Positions 24,845 through 34,400 of a stretch of 64,000 bases of DNA are shown piece by piece (the stretch's first letter is position 1; each line of letters opens with the position of its first letter). A program made the position numbers and the translations under genes. Below the pieces are notes generated by a model. The model saw nothing but the letters and a program-made list of their open reading frames with translations. It had not been told where the DNA came from and did no database searches. Origin of the DNA: Bacteroidia bacterium (GTDB taxonomy: Bacteria > Bacteroidota > Bacteroidia > Chitinophagales > Saprospiraceae); contig JAUIKE010000011.1 of the NCBI GenBank assembly GCA_030430845.1, positions 16,830 to 80,829 of the forward strand, written 5' to 3'.

Positions 24845-27253
24845 TCAGAATTGTATTCTGTACATAAAATCAGGGAAAAATCCAATTTGATTCACTTCAT
24901 TCACCTCATTGGTAAGTCGGTTATACCTTCGTACAAATACATTTTCGTTATTGGTCACATTCTGAATATCGAAATAAAATTGGTGGGATAACTTTGCCTT
25001 TTTGCTATTGATCTGGAACCCCATTTTCAGATCCCATCTGAAATACGGATCAAAACGTTCGGAATAAGCCAAATCTTCAAATAAAATCTCTCTGCCCACA
25101 TTTTGAGAAGCTTCCAGATCAACAGGAGTGTAGGGACGGCCACCGGCAAAGGTTACTTTTGTGTCCAGTGTAAGGGCATTGCGTTTGCTTTTGCCCACCT
25201 TAAATTCTTTTCCGGCCAGAACGTTCAAAACATATTGGTTGTTAAAAGCCGTGCTTCGTTCGATCCCATCACTGCCTTCATATCGGGATTCAAATACCGA
25301 TGCGGTGATCAGGCTGTAAAAACCCTGGCTGAAAAACTTTTCAATCGTTAGCTCTACTCCTGTATTATAAGCGGTTCCTTCATTTACCAAGCCATAACGA
25401 TCATCGGGAAAAACAAAATCGGCTCCGGCATTTAAAAGAGAAAAACTGGATGGCCCTGGTTCGACCGGAGCATTTTGGATCAGTTGGTAATAAGCTTCAA
25501 GCTTAGCTCGCCAGTCTTTTGCAAATTTCCAATCGTACCCCAGCACAAAATGATGACTGCGGGTGAAGTCCAAATCTTTATTGGTTTGCTCAAAGATGCC
25601 GGCACTGACTTCTTCCTCCAAAAGTAACACAGGCAGAGGTTGTTCCTGATGATGCAAACCATAGCCAAAGCTGAGCGACTGAGTGGGCTGAAAATTCCAA
25701 TTTAGGGCTGCTCGCGGCTCAAGAGCAAAGGTGTTATTCAACCAAAGATACTGTAGGTGCAAACCTGTGTTGAGCACCCACCTCCGGCTCATCTTGTACT
25801 GACTTTGAGCATAAGCCTGCAGCATGGTTGAACTTCCGTTAAAGTCATAAATCGTGACCCAATCAGGCAATCCGTCATCATTAAGATCAGGTCGGTCTTC
25901 CCGGTCATTTAGCTTGATATCATTCTGAAAGGTTTCGACCAGAACGCCTGCTCGGCCCGTGAATCTGGCATTGAATTTTTTATTAATGTAGGAATTGAAA
26001 GAATAACGCTTAACCAAGTTATTTGATTCCACGATCCTGATCTTTCTTTCATCCGGTTGATGAAGGTTTAAATACCGATCTTCGCTATACTCATTGCCTG
26101 AAATTGCGGCGGCAATGATCGTTCTTGCATAGGTTGTATTATTAATGAGGTAATTGTGTTTTAAACCTATTACGCCAAAGAGAGATTTTGCGTAGGCATC
26201 TTCATCTTCGGCAGCGAACAGGTCATCCGCTTCCAACTCATCTCCCAAAAATTCAATATCACTTCTTCCAGCCATCCCAAAGAGCGTAAATTTTCCAGCC
26301 GGGCTGTTTCCAAAATCAATTTTAAACCCAATATCCTGATAATTGGGAGAAGCATTGGTACCAATCGGCAAGCCCAGGTCCGAAGCAATAGAAACAAACG
26401 AATAGCGGCCGGCAACCAAAAAAGATCCCTTGTGATTTTTATTTAAAGGTCCCTCAGCCATCGCTTCCACCCCGCTAACCGCCCCAACCTGGGCCATGTA
26501 CTCATATTTATCTTTATTTCCGCTCCTAAAACTTAAATCAAACACTCCGGCCAGCGCATTGCCATATTCAGCGGGGAAAGCACTGGTTAAGAAATCTGAA
26601 TTACGCAGTAAATTTGGATTTAGGGCACTTACAGGGCCGCCTGTAGTACCTAAGGTAGAAAAATGATTAGGATTAGGAATGGGAATTCCCTCCAAACGCC
26701 AGAGTACCCCGGTAGGTGAATTTCCGCGAATGACAATATCATTGCGAGAATCGTCGGCCGTAGAAACCCCGGCAAAATTACCCGCCAGTCGGGCTACGTC
26801 ACTCCGTCCGCCGGAAAAGCGATTAACTTCTTCCATGGAAAAAGTACGAGCTGAGATAGTGGCCATTTCGTTTTGGGCTTTGTCTTTGCCTACCGTTTCG
26901 CCGGCTTTGACAACCACTTCCTGTAATTGTTCGACCGTCTCTTCCAGCGCAATTCTCAAGATGACCTCTTTGCCGGCCGTTACGACTATATTGGGAATAG
27001 TAACAGGATCATAGCCGATATAACTAACCTTAATAGCCCGCCGGCCCAGGCTGACACCTTCCAGCCTGAAATTACCGTCAATATCGCTGGTCGTTCCTCT
27101 CGCCTCTTCACCAAACAGTTCGATGGTGGCACCGATCAGAGGTGTTTCAGCTTGCTTATCCAGAATAATTCCTTTGATGACCTGGGATTGAGCAAGGAGA
27201 GTTGAAGAAAAACTGAGGCATAACAACAATAGAGTGAAAGTAAAGTTTTTCAT
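24845..27253 (-). CDS. TonB-dependent outer-membrane receptor with carboxypeptidase-D-like N-terminus
   Basis: The 802-residue protein has a signal peptide (SSTLLAQ), then a carboxypeptidase-regulatory-like domain (IKGIILDKQAETPLIGATIE; GTTSDIDGNFRLEGVSLGRR). A plug domain follows at about 110-240 (MEEVNRFSGGRSDVARLAGN; DIVIRGNSPTGVLWRLEGIP), and then a 22-strand barrel ending in an aromatic strand (GFFPDFMYRIQF). It imports a TonB-energised ligand; the family alone does not reveal which. No SusD-like partner is adjacent. It lies upstream on the same strand of the membrane/MOSC operon, separated by a stem-loop. Confidence 0.9.
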   Translation of the reverse strand: MKNFTFTLLLLCLSFSSTLLAQSQVIKGIILDKQAETPLIGATIELFGEEARGTTSDIDGNFRLEGVSLGRRAIKVSYIGYDPVTIPNIVVTAGKEVILRIALEETVEQLQEVVVKAGETVGKDKAQNEMATISARTFSMEEVNRFSGGRSDVARLAGNFAGVSTADDSRNDIVIRGNSPTGVLWRLEGIPIPNPNHFSTLGTTGGPVSALNPNLLRNSDFLTSAFPAEYGNALAGVFDLSFRSGNKDKYEYMAQVGAVSGVEAMAEGPLNKNHKGSFLVAGRYSFVSIASDLGLPIGTNASPNYQDIGFKIDFGNSPAGKFTLFGMAGRSDIEFLGDELEADDLFAAEDEDAYAKSLFGVIGLKHNYLINNTTYARTIIAAAISGNEYSEDRYLNLHQPDERKIRIVESNNLVKRYSFNSYINKKFNARFTGRAGVLVETFQNDIKLNDREDRPDLNDDGLPDWVTIYDFNGSSTMLQAYAQSQYKMSRRWVLNTGLHLQYLWLNNTFALEPRAALNWNFQPTQSLSFGYGLHHQEQPLPVLLLEEEVSAGIFEQTNKDLDFTRSHHFVLGYDWKFAKDWRAKLEAYYQLIQNAPVEPGPSSFSLLNAGADFVFPDDRYGLVNEGTAYNTGVELTIEKFFSQGFYSLITASVFESRYEGSDGIERSTAFNNQYVLNVLAGKEFKVGKSKRNALTLDTKVTFAGGRPYTPVDLEASQNVGREILFEDLAYSERFDPYFRWDLKMGFQINSKKAKLSHQFYFDIQNVTNNENVFVRRYNRLTNEVNEVNQIGFFPDFMYRIQF

Positions 27254-27373
27254 GACAATTCGTTTTTAGGGAATACAGAATAACTCGAATAATATGCTCC
27301 CAATGTTTTCTTTTTCTCACATTACTGCCATCCGGATCAATTGAACTGTCATTATTAAGGAATGAATTGTTGA

Positions 27374-27676
27374 ATGGGAAGAATAAAAAGAGATGTGATC
27401 ATGGTAACGGCCTGGGAAGGCAAGTTTAATGCAGTTCGCCTTAAAGTAGAGAAATCGACCATCAATCTGCATCGATTTGTCATTCATTACCGAAACGGAG
27501 ACAAGCAAAATATTCAGGTTCGTAATAAGATAGGACCTGGTCAAACAACCAGAGTGATCAACCTCAAAGGGCAGGGCAGAAGAGTGATCAACCGGGTAGA
27601 GTTCTGGTATGACACCAAAGGCTTTGAAGATAAACGAGGGAAGATTGAGTTGTGGGGAAGACATTACGGGAATTGA
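27374..27676 (+). CDS. Short DUF2541-like beta-rich protein without signal peptide
   Basis: The 100-residue product is beta-rich and basic (KRDVIMVTAWEGKFNAVRLK; RFVIHYRNGDKQNIQVRNKI; RVINRVEFWYDTKGFEDKRG). It resembles the C-terminal module of DUF2541-type secreted proteins, which usually follow a signal peptide. An in-frame stop lies directly before the ATG, so this copy really starts here and lacks export signals. It may be a cytosolic variant or a truncated remnant. A strong terminator starts at its last codons. Confidence 0.55.
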   Translation: MGRIKRDVIMVTAWEGKFNAVRLKVEKSTINLHRFVIHYRNGDKQNIQVRNKIGPGQTTRVINLKGQGRRVINRVEFWYDTKGFEDKRGKIELWGRHYGN

Positions 27677-27713
27677 ATAAAAGAGGAGCGGCTGACAGCC
27701 GCTCCTCTTTTAT
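27677..27713 (+). terminator. Terminator after the DUF2541-like gene
   Basis: A 17-bp stem (core GAGGAGCGGCT / AGCCGCTCCTC) with a 3-nt loop overlaps the end of the gene and runs into TTTTATTTTA. Confidence 0.88.
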
Positions 27714-27865
27714 TTTATAGAGACACTGGAATTAGAAAATAATTATCCATAACTTGCCCCTGGATTTAAAAGGAAGATAGATGTTGGCATATTTTGAAGG
27801 CCGAAAGAGGCCGATGCACCTTTAGATCCAATGCTGCATTTTTTTACTTATTTTATTTTTATACA

Positions 27866-28216
27866 ATGAACATTTTTGTAGCAAAGTTGAATTATGACAC
27901 TGTGGAAGACGATCTGCGCGATCTCTTCGAACAGTACGGTGAAGTAGACACCGTAAAAATTATTAACGACCGGGAAACCGGCCGATCTAAAGGTTATGGC
28001 TTCGTAGAAATGCCTAACTCCGATGAGGGGAACAACGCAATTGAAAACTTAAACGAAGTTGAATTTGATGGACGAACCATCGTAGTAAAAGAAGCTCGCC
28101 CGAAAGAAGATAGAAGAGGCGGCGGCGGCGGCGGTTACAACAGAAACCGCGGCGGTGGCGGCGGCGGGTATAACAGAGGCGGTGGCGGCGGCTACCGCGA
28201 CAACAACAGATGGTAA
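27866..28216 (+). CDS. RRM RNA-binding protein with Gly-rich tail
   Basis: From ATG 27866 the protein has 116 residues. It holds one RRM (RNP2 NIFVAKLNY at the start; RNP1 SKGYGFVEM at about 48-56) and a glycine/arginine-rich tail with three GGGGGGYN-like repeats. These proteins act as RNA chaperones and are often cold-induced in Bacteroidota and cyanobacteria. The upstream frame would add 24 residues, but MNIFVAKLNY is the family's normal start. A terminator with two G-U pairs follows. Confidence 0.93.
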   Translation: MNIFVAKLNYDTVEDDLRDLFEQYGEVDTVKIINDRETGRSKGYGFVEMPNSDEGNNAIENLNEVEFDGRTIVVKEARPKEDRRGGGGGGYNRNRGGGGGGYNRGGGGGYRDNNRW

Positions 28217-28246
28217 GAAGGTCTAATTACTGATTATAGACGAATT

Positions 28247-28290
28247 AACGAGTCAATCCAAATTACTGGGTTGGCTCGTTTTATTTTTAT
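28247..28290 (+). terminator. Terminator after the RRM gene
   Basis: A 14-bp stem (AACGAGTCAATCCA with TGGGTTGGCTCGTT, two G-U pairs) and a 6-nt loop are followed by TTATTTTTAT. Confidence 0.85.
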
Positions 28291-28363
28291 CGCAGCAACT
28301 CAAAATCTTTCTCTAACTTGTTTTTGATGTTATTTGCAATGGAACTGATTTAAATAATGGGAA

Positions 28364-29998
28364 ATGAAACAAATCTGGCTAGTACTTTTTCTTTCCGGCA
28401 TGTGGGCATGCTCCTCTCCTACACCCAACCAAAGTGCCGAACTTAAGCAGGGCATAGTATCTGTAGCTTCTCCGGAAGCAGCTCAGGCCGGGATGGATAT
28501 TCTTGCTGCCGGAGGTAATGCCATTGACGCGGCCGTGGCCATCTCTTTTGCTCTCGGGGTTACCGAACCGGCGATGTCAGGTCTGGGTGGAGGATCTCAG
28601 GTCTTGTTTGCTGCTGCCGGCCGATCGCCCATTGTTATTAATGGCACCACACTTTCACCTGCCGCTACGCCAGTGGATGCTACCAAGGCCGACCTAAAGT
28701 ATCACACGCGCAGCACCATTCCTTCTACCGTAAAAGTAATGGAATACATCTGGAAAAAATACGGCAGCGGACAACTCAGCTGGGCCGAACTTTTGGCTCC
28801 TGCCATTCGATACGCGGAAGAAGGCTTCGAGCTAGGAATTTTCAGGCATATGGTGTATAAAAAATACGAGTCGGCACTTAAGGACAGCCCTTATTATTCC
28901 AGTGTGGTTCTCATGCCTGACGGCAATATTCCAGGGCCCGGAGATACCCTCCGACAAGCTTTGCTCGGCAAAACAATGCGCCGCCTGGCAGAAGCCGGAG
29001 CCGAAGACTTTTATTCCGGTGAAATTGCCCAAAAAATAGTCGATGATATGCAACAGAATGATGGCTGGATTAACCTGGAAGATCTGCAAAACTTTCCCGA
29101 ACCAAAGGAATTAGTTCCGTTGAATATTGACTACCGGGGATATCAGGTTTTTTCCCAACCACCTCCCTGTGGTGGTTGGACAGCGCTGCTTATGCTCAAC
29201 CTATTACAAAACAGCCATGCAGATCAGCTACAATACGGTACAGAAGAACGATTTTTCCGACTGGTCGATGCCCTGGCCCTGGCACATAATGATCGAAAAG
29301 AAAGCCCGATCACTGATCTTGTCAATTATGAAGCAGCAGCCCGTAAAAAACTTTCCATTTCCTATGCTCAGAACTTGTTAGCAGCTTCCTCTTCGACAGG
29401 AAAGTCAGAGCAGGTTGAAGGAGGCGAAACCACCCATTTTTCGGTAGTAGACCGAGCAGGCAATGCAGTGGCCGTAACCGCTAGCATCAATGCTTATTTC
29501 GGAGCTAAAGCGGCTTCTCCGGAGCTCGGTTTTTTATATAACACCTATATGGACGATTTCTTCCTGGGAGAGCCTGATCACCCTTTTGCCATTCGTCCGG
29601 GTGCCATGGCTTATTCATCCATGAGCCCTACGATCGTTCAAAAAGATGGTCAAACCGTACTGGTAATCGGCAGCCCAGGCTCTGCTCGGATTATTTCTGC
29701 GGTGGCTCAGCTCACACAGCTCTGGATAGATAATGAGCTCAGTATTGAGCAAATCGTTGCGCTTCCAAGGTTGCATAGTGTGAATGGACGTGTGTATATA
29801 GAAAATATGCCTTCCATTCCCCACGAGTGGATACAAAAACTAAGGGATCGAGGGTACGAAATCGCCTATCCAACTTATGACCTGATGAACGGGGATTTAA
29901 ACCCTTACTTCGGTGGTATTCATGCAATAGCCAAAGAAAATGGCATATGGGCAGGAGGTGCCGACCCAAGAAGGGACGGGGTGGTGATGATTGAATAA
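28364..29998 (+). CDS. ggt: Gamma-glutamyltransferase, lipoprotein form
   Basis: The 544-residue protein has a lipoprotein signal (LFLSGMWACSS, Cys16). It has the GGT large-subunit signatures (EAAQAGMDILAAGGNAIDAA; GVTEPAMSGLGGGSQVLF) and the autocleavage site with nucleophile Thr356 in GGETTHFSVVDRAGNAV. The SSMSPTIV and GSPGSARI segments of the small subunit follow. It hydrolyses or transfers gamma-glutamyl groups, as from glutathione, in the periplasm or on the surface. Its length is typical. It stands alone, with 49 bp before the cupredoxin gene. Confidence 0.92.
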   Translation: MKQIWLVLFLSGMWACSSPTPNQSAELKQGIVSVASPEAAQAGMDILAAGGNAIDAAVAISFALGVTEPAMSGLGGGSQVLFAAAGRSPIVINGTTLSPAATPVDATKADLKYHTRSTIPSTVKVMEYIWKKYGSGQLSWAELLAPAIRYAEEGFELGIFRHMVYKKYESALKDSPYYSSVVLMPDGNIPGPGDTLRQALLGKTMRRLAEAGAEDFYSGEIAQKIVDDMQQNDGWINLEDLQNFPEPKELVPLNIDYRGYQVFSQPPPCGGWTALLMLNLLQNSHADQLQYGTEERFFRLVDALALAHNDRKESPITDLVNYEAAARKKLSISYAQNLLAASSSTGKSEQVEGGETTHFSVVDRAGNAVAVTASINAYFGAKAASPELGFLYNTYMDDFFLGEPDHPFAIRPGAMAYSSMSPTIVQKDGQTVLVIGSPGSARIISAVAQLTQLWIDNELSIEQIVALPRLHSVNGRVYIENMPSIPHEWIQKLRDRGYEIAYPTYDLMNGDLNPYFGGIHAIAKENGIWAGGADPRRDGVVMIE

Positions 29999-30047
29999 AT
30001 TCCCATGATTTTTGAGTAAATTTGAAAAAAACTGATTATTCCAGCAT

Positions 30048-30731
30048 ATGCTTAATAAAATATCGGTACTTCTAATCGTCTCCCTTTTCTTTACTTTTCC
30101 AATCTTCAGCCAACAAACAGGCAATAACGAAGTCTACGGACAGGTCCTCTTCTCCCAAAACACTTCAGGCCTGGTCAGAGGATCTGGCTACAATAAAGAC
30201 GGCACCAAAGTCATGCACTCAAACGATCCAATGGCCAAGCCGGAGAAAAACATCATCGTCAGTTGCCATCCTTTGAGTTTTGAGGCTGAATTACCCCCCA
30301 CTCCGAATGCCTATGTCACCCAAAAAGAACAAACTTTTATCCCCATGGTCCTTCCTGTTACAGTGGGCACCACGGTTTATTTTGTGAACGAAGATCAGTT
30401 TTTTCACAATGTATACTCCAATACCCCTCGCTCCAGATTTAATATTGGGCGAAGGCCCCCTGGGAATTCTTATGGCCAAAAAATAAAAAAAACCGGAGTT
30501 GTTCAGCTCTCCTGTGATATTCACAGTCATATGAGCGGCACTGTGCTAAGCCTTGACACTCCTTACTTCACAAGAGCCGATGAGGAAGGAAGATTTAAGC
30601 TCTCCAATCTGCCGGACGGCCAATATCGACTAGAAATTTTTCACCCGCTCTATCCAAGCGGTTTTTCTGAGATAATTGAACTAAAAGGAGGAAAAAGCCT
30701 GAATAAATCTATAAATTTAAACAAACCATAG
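30048..30731 (+). CDS. Secreted cupredoxin-like (type 1 copper) protein with carboxypeptidase-regulatory-like tail
   Basis: The 227-residue protein has a signal peptide and then a cupredoxin domain at about 95-168 with a full set of potential copper ligands: His120 (DQFFHNVYS), Cys156, His159 and Met162 (VQLSCDIHSHMSGTVL). The last 55 residues are a CarboxypepD-regulatory-like beta domain (ADEEGRFKLSNLPDGQYRLE). Plastocyanin-type proteins of this kind carry electrons or bind copper in the periplasm. A barrel protein gene starts 15 bp downstream, so the two are probably one operon. Confidence 0.78.
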   Translation: MLNKISVLLIVSLFFTFPIFSQQTGNNEVYGQVLFSQNTSGLVRGSGYNKDGTKVMHSNDPMAKPEKNIIVSCHPLSFEAELPPTPNAYVTQKEQTFIPMVLPVTVGTTVYFVNEDQFFHNVYSNTPRSRFNIGRRPPGNSYGQKIKKTGVVQLSCDIHSHMSGTVLSLDTPYFTRADEEGRFKLSNLPDGQYRLEIFHPLYPSGFSEIIELKGGKSLNKSINLNKP

Positions 30732-30746
30732 ATCCGATATTTGGCT

Positions 30747-31964
30747 ATGCCACTTAAAATATACCCATTTTTTATTTTTCTTTTTCTTCCCTTTGCATCA
30801 TATGCCCAACTGCAACTGGCCTGGAATGCCAATGTAGATATGGAATTAAGCAAAGCAGGAGATCTTTCTCATTTTTACTACAATGAAATTCACAATGACC
30901 TGACCGACTGGCATTTTGACCTCACTCAAGCCAATGTAATGGGGCAATTGTTCTTGTCCGATCAGTTTAAAATGAGTGCTCGCTTGTTAGTAAAACGTAA
31001 ATGGGGCAAAGAATTTGGGCAGATAAGTATTCCTCAGCTTAATTTGCAATGGTTTCCCAAAGAAAAGAACTATAGCCTCACCCTCGGGCGCTTTATCAAC
31101 CCCTATGGTTCTTTTAATGAAAAACAATTATCCACCCAGCGCACTTTTATCAGTATTCCACTGGCCTACGGCTATTATCATGGTATTTCCCAACAAATAG
31201 GGTTGATGCTGGCACGTGGTCAGTACAATAAAATCAGCTTGAATGGAGAGGTCGACTGGGGAACCTCTACCGTTTATTATGGCGGATACGTCGGCGGGCT
31301 ACAGTTCAGTTGGTGGACCGATTCTGCCAACCCAACGAGCTTAAAAGTGGCGCTGGTTAATGGAGCTTCCAATATTCGGCAGGTCTTCGGCACTCCTTTA
31401 AATGTCGGTTTGGTAAGCCGGCTTAAGTTTCAACCGACCTATTTCTGGCAGCAGGGCGTTTCTATAAGTTTAGGGAGCTTCATGGAGCGTACCGAGAACA
31501 ATGAGGTGCTCGACAATTTAAACCAATACTATCAGCTTCTGATAGGAACGGATTACAGTCTAGGAACCGGCTTTTTTTCCTTTTCGGGAGAAATTATGGC
31601 AGCTTTTTACCGCGTTCCTATTTACAGTCCGGAGGAGATGGATTTTCTCTCCGACTCCTCACCGCTCACTCAAACATTAAGTAATATTTCTTCCTATTTG
31701 GATATTAAATATGAACCTCCTTTCCTATCGGGTAGTTTTTTGGCCTATCGACTGGATGCCCTGGTTTTTGGAAAAATTGAAAATGACCGATATAATGATG
31801 AAATTTGGGATAATCATGTGCTGCGACACTCCATCGGTGTAGGCTATAAGCTCTTTCCATTCCTGCTGGTCAGGGGGATGGCCTCTACTCAGTCTACCCG
31901 AAACAAACCGGCCTGGAGTACCCAGCAACGAACGTTCAGACTGATGCTGACGCTGCATTATTAG
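30747..31964 (+). CDS. Porin-like outer-membrane protein
   Basis: The 405-residue protein (ATG 30747; a TTG two codons earlier is also open) has a signal peptide ending in SYAQ and alternating strands of an outer-membrane barrel throughout (KMSARLLVKRKWGKEF; YSLTLGRFINPYGSF; YYGGYVGGLQFSWW), ending in FRLMLTLHY with a terminal aromatic. It resembles phosphate-selective/alginate-type porins in style, but the substrate is unknown. It follows the cupredoxin gene by 15 bp. Confidence 0.72.
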   Translation: MPLKIYPFFIFLFLPFASYAQLQLAWNANVDMELSKAGDLSHFYYNEIHNDLTDWHFDLTQANVMGQLFLSDQFKMSARLLVKRKWGKEFGQISIPQLNLQWFPKEKNYSLTLGRFINPYGSFNEKQLSTQRTFISIPLAYGYYHGISQQIGLMLARGQYNKISLNGEVDWGTSTVYYGGYVGGLQFSWWTDSANPTSLKVALVNGASNIRQVFGTPLNVGLVSRLKFQPTYFWQQGVSISLGSFMERTENNEVLDNLNQYYQLLIGTDYSLGTGFFSFSGEIMAAFYRVPIYSPEEMDFLSDSSPLTQTLSNISSYLDIKYEPPFLSGSFLAYRLDALVFGKIENDRYNDEIWDNHVLRHSIGVGYKLFPFLLVRGMASTQSTRNKPAWSTQQRTFRLMLTLHY

Positions 31965-31972
31965 TAGGGGCA

Positions 31973-32063
31973 CACCTTCGTCAAGACTTCGGGGGCTGGG
32001 GAAGGTCGAAGGTCGAGGGTCGAGGGGCACCACCTTCGTCAAGACTTCGGTGGGCGGGGAAGG
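31973..32063. repeat. 58-bp-spaced direct repeat enclosing a GAAGGTC heptamer run
   Basis: A 20-bp exact repeat, CACCTTCGTCAAGACTTCGG, occurs at 31973 and 32031, with similar G-rich flanks (GGGCTGGGGAAGG and GGGCGGGGAAGG). Between them, 32001-32027 is a GAAGGTC/GAGGGTC heptamer run like that at 23064-23115. It fills the gap between the porin and histidine kinase genes. Confidence 0.8.
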
Positions 32064-32108
32064 AGAATGTCATTTTTAGCTTAAAAAAAATCATCATAAA
32101 GATCTTTC

Positions 32109-34379
32109 ATGCACAAAAGATTTTGGTATGCTATATTGATCCTCTTTTTTCACAATCTGGCGCTATCTGCCCAGTCGGGAGTCTCCTATTTTTCTTCCCT
32201 TAATACCTTCCAGAAAAAAGCAGAACAATTCCTTTGGAACGACGAAATAGAGGAACTACAGGCCTACTGCCGGCCCTTCCTCGATGATGGCCAGGCAGCT
32301 CGAACCAAAGCTTATGCACACTTTTATGCGGGAGAAGGGATGTTATTGGAAAATGATTTAAATAAAGCGCAAGATCACTTTTTAGAATCCCTCAAACTCT
32401 TTGAAAACAGCCGTAATACGGAAGGTTTGGCGGCTGCTCATTTAAAACTGGGTAATATTGCTTTTTTTGAGGGAAACAATCAGGAAGCCGAACGGCATTA
32501 CACTCCTGCTTTTGATCATGCACAGCAGATCAATGCCCATACGATTTTATATGAAGCCTGTCAGAACTGGGCGACTATATACAGTAACCGCCAAGAGTTT
32601 GAAAAGAGCATGCGCATGCTCAAAGAAGCCTTACAAGCTGCCCAGGCTCTTATTGACCCTAGAAAAGAAACCGTCATTTTTAATCAGATTTCCACCAATT
32701 ATCACTCAATTGGACAGCTGGATTCTGCCATTTATTATTTTAAAAAATTATTAGACCTAAAAAAAACAGAGGCAGACACCGCCGGCTTAGTTAGTGATTT
32801 AAGCACACTCGGCAACTTGTACAGTGAGTTGGGCAACCACGTTCAGGCCCAGAATTACCTGGTGGATGCCGTTTCCAAAGCAGAACAAATCCGGGATACT
32901 TTCTCGTTGATGTCCCTTTACACCGATATCAGCAAGGTATATTCCGCTCAGGGCATTTGGAGTAAAGCCGAGATCTATGCCCAAAAAGGCATCGAAATGG
33001 CTCGTGCGAAAGGGATACAGTTCATTGAAGCTCAAAATTTAAAAAACTACGGCTATATCTTAGAAGAAAAGGGAACTATTGAAGCGGCCCTGAACAAATA
33101 CAAACAGGCATTAGTCCTTTTTCAAGCGCTCAATAATCCACTCAATATGGTGGACATTCAGATTCGGATCGGGAACCTATTACAAAGCCAGGAAGACTAT
33201 TCTGAGGCCCGTCAATTCTTACAGGAAGCCTTGTCCATACGAACTCAGTATGATGATAAAATGGGGATTTTAGACTCCAAATTGCTGCTCGGGGAGCTCG
33301 ATATTAGACAAAAAAACTACCAAAAAGCCATTCCTCTGCTGGAAACATGTATTTCTCCTGCCATCAACCTCAATAATCGCAATGCGCTGATGAAAACCTA
33401 TAGGTTACTGGCAGAAGCTCATAAGGGAGTCAATCAATTTGAAACTGCGCTGGATTATTTTTCTCAATATACTACAGTAAAAGATAGTCTTTTGCAAATC
33501 GACAGGATCCGGGAAGTCAATCGAATAGACGCACAATTCCAAACAGCCAAAAAAGACAAGGAAATTGCGCAGCAAAGGGCCGAATTGGAAAGACAGAAAG
33601 CCCAAATCCAACAACGCAATTATCAAAATGCCCTTCTGATAGCCGGTTTGATCATCTTCATGCTGCTGGCAGGATCCTTCTATTTTATTTACTTCAAAAA
33701 CAAGCAACTAAATAAGAAGAAAATAGAAGTGCTGACTAAAGAACAGGAGACTCAACGGCTGAAATCTATTTTAGAAGGAGAAGAAAGAGAACGTCGCCGG
33801 ATGGCTCGTGAACTCCATGACGGGCTGGGCGCCTCTCTGGCCACCGTAAAAATGCAGATCAGCGCCCTGTCAGATAAGTTTTTCGGGATACAGGAGCATA
33901 AGAGTTACCAGGCAGCAGAAAACCTAATTGACGATGCCTGCCAAAATGTTCGGGAAATTTCCCATAATTTGATGCCAACTGTCCTGGAAGAACACGGTTT
34001 GGAATTTGCCCTGGCCAATGTTTGTGAACGCTTTGGCCATCAGCAAAAAATGGAGGTAGAGTTTATCCCGTATGGATTGGATCAGGAACTGGAAGAAGTT
34101 ATTCAGGTGGCTGTTTTCCGTTGTGTTCAGGAATTGTTAAAAAACATCGCACAACATGCTCAGTCTTCAGAAGTCATCGTTCAGATAACCGTCGAGGATA
34201 AGCAGCTGAACCTGGTGGTCGAAGATAATGGAAGCGGTTTTGATCCCGAAAAAATTAAGGAAAAGGAGGGCATCGGTATTCGTAATATTCGCTCCAGAAT
34301 TGAATATTTAAACGGACAATTAGATATATACAGCAAAAAAGGAGAAGGCAGCACCTTTACAATTGATATTCCACTATGA
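32109..34379 (+). CDS. TPR-containing sensor histidine kinase (HisKA_3/NarX type)
   Basis: The 756-residue protein has a signal-like N-terminus and about 450 residues of TPR repeats in the periplasm (for example AAHLKLGNIAFFEGNNQEAE; YTDISKVYSAQGIWSKAEIY). A coiled segment follows, then one transmembrane helix (LLIAGLIIFMLLAGSFYFIY), a dimerisation helix with phospho-acceptor His570 (RRRMARELHDGLGASLATVK), and a HATPase domain (ELLKNIAQHAQSSEV; VVEDNGSGFD; GIGIRNIRSRI). It signals to the LuxR-type regulator 21 bp downstream. The stimulus is unknown. Confidence 0.92.
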   Translation: MHKRFWYAILILFFHNLALSAQSGVSYFSSLNTFQKKAEQFLWNDEIEELQAYCRPFLDDGQAARTKAYAHFYAGEGMLLENDLNKAQDHFLESLKLFENSRNTEGLAAAHLKLGNIAFFEGNNQEAERHYTPAFDHAQQINAHTILYEACQNWATIYSNRQEFEKSMRMLKEALQAAQALIDPRKETVIFNQISTNYHSIGQLDSAIYYFKKLLDLKKTEADTAGLVSDLSTLGNLYSELGNHVQAQNYLVDAVSKAEQIRDTFSLMSLYTDISKVYSAQGIWSKAEIYAQKGIEMARAKGIQFIEAQNLKNYGYILEEKGTIEAALNKYKQALVLFQALNNPLNMVDIQIRIGNLLQSQEDYSEARQFLQEALSIRTQYDDKMGILDSKLLLGELDIRQKNYQKAIPLLETCISPAINLNNRNALMKTYRLLAEAHKGVNQFETALDYFSQYTTVKDSLLQIDRIREVNRIDAQFQTAKKDKEIAQQRAELERQKAQIQQRNYQNALLIAGLIIFMLLAGSFYFIYFKNKQLNKKKIEVLTKEQETQRLKSILEGEERERRRMARELHDGLGASLATVKMQISALSDKFFGIQEHKSYQAAENLIDDACQNVREISHNLMPTVLEEHGLEFALANVCERFGHQQKMEVEFIPYGLDQELEEVIQVAVFRCVQELLKNIAQHAQSSEVIVQITVEDKQLNLVVEDNGSGFDPEKIKEKEGIGIRNIRSRIEYLNGQLDIYSKKGEGSTFTIDIPL

Positions 34380-34400
34380 AGTTGTTTAAAAAAATATAAC

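Noticed and set aside
27317..27664. 115-residue minus-strand ORF opposite the DUF2541-like gene
   Set aside because: The plus-strand frame has family-like sequence and a terminator at its end; the minus frame looks like its shadow.
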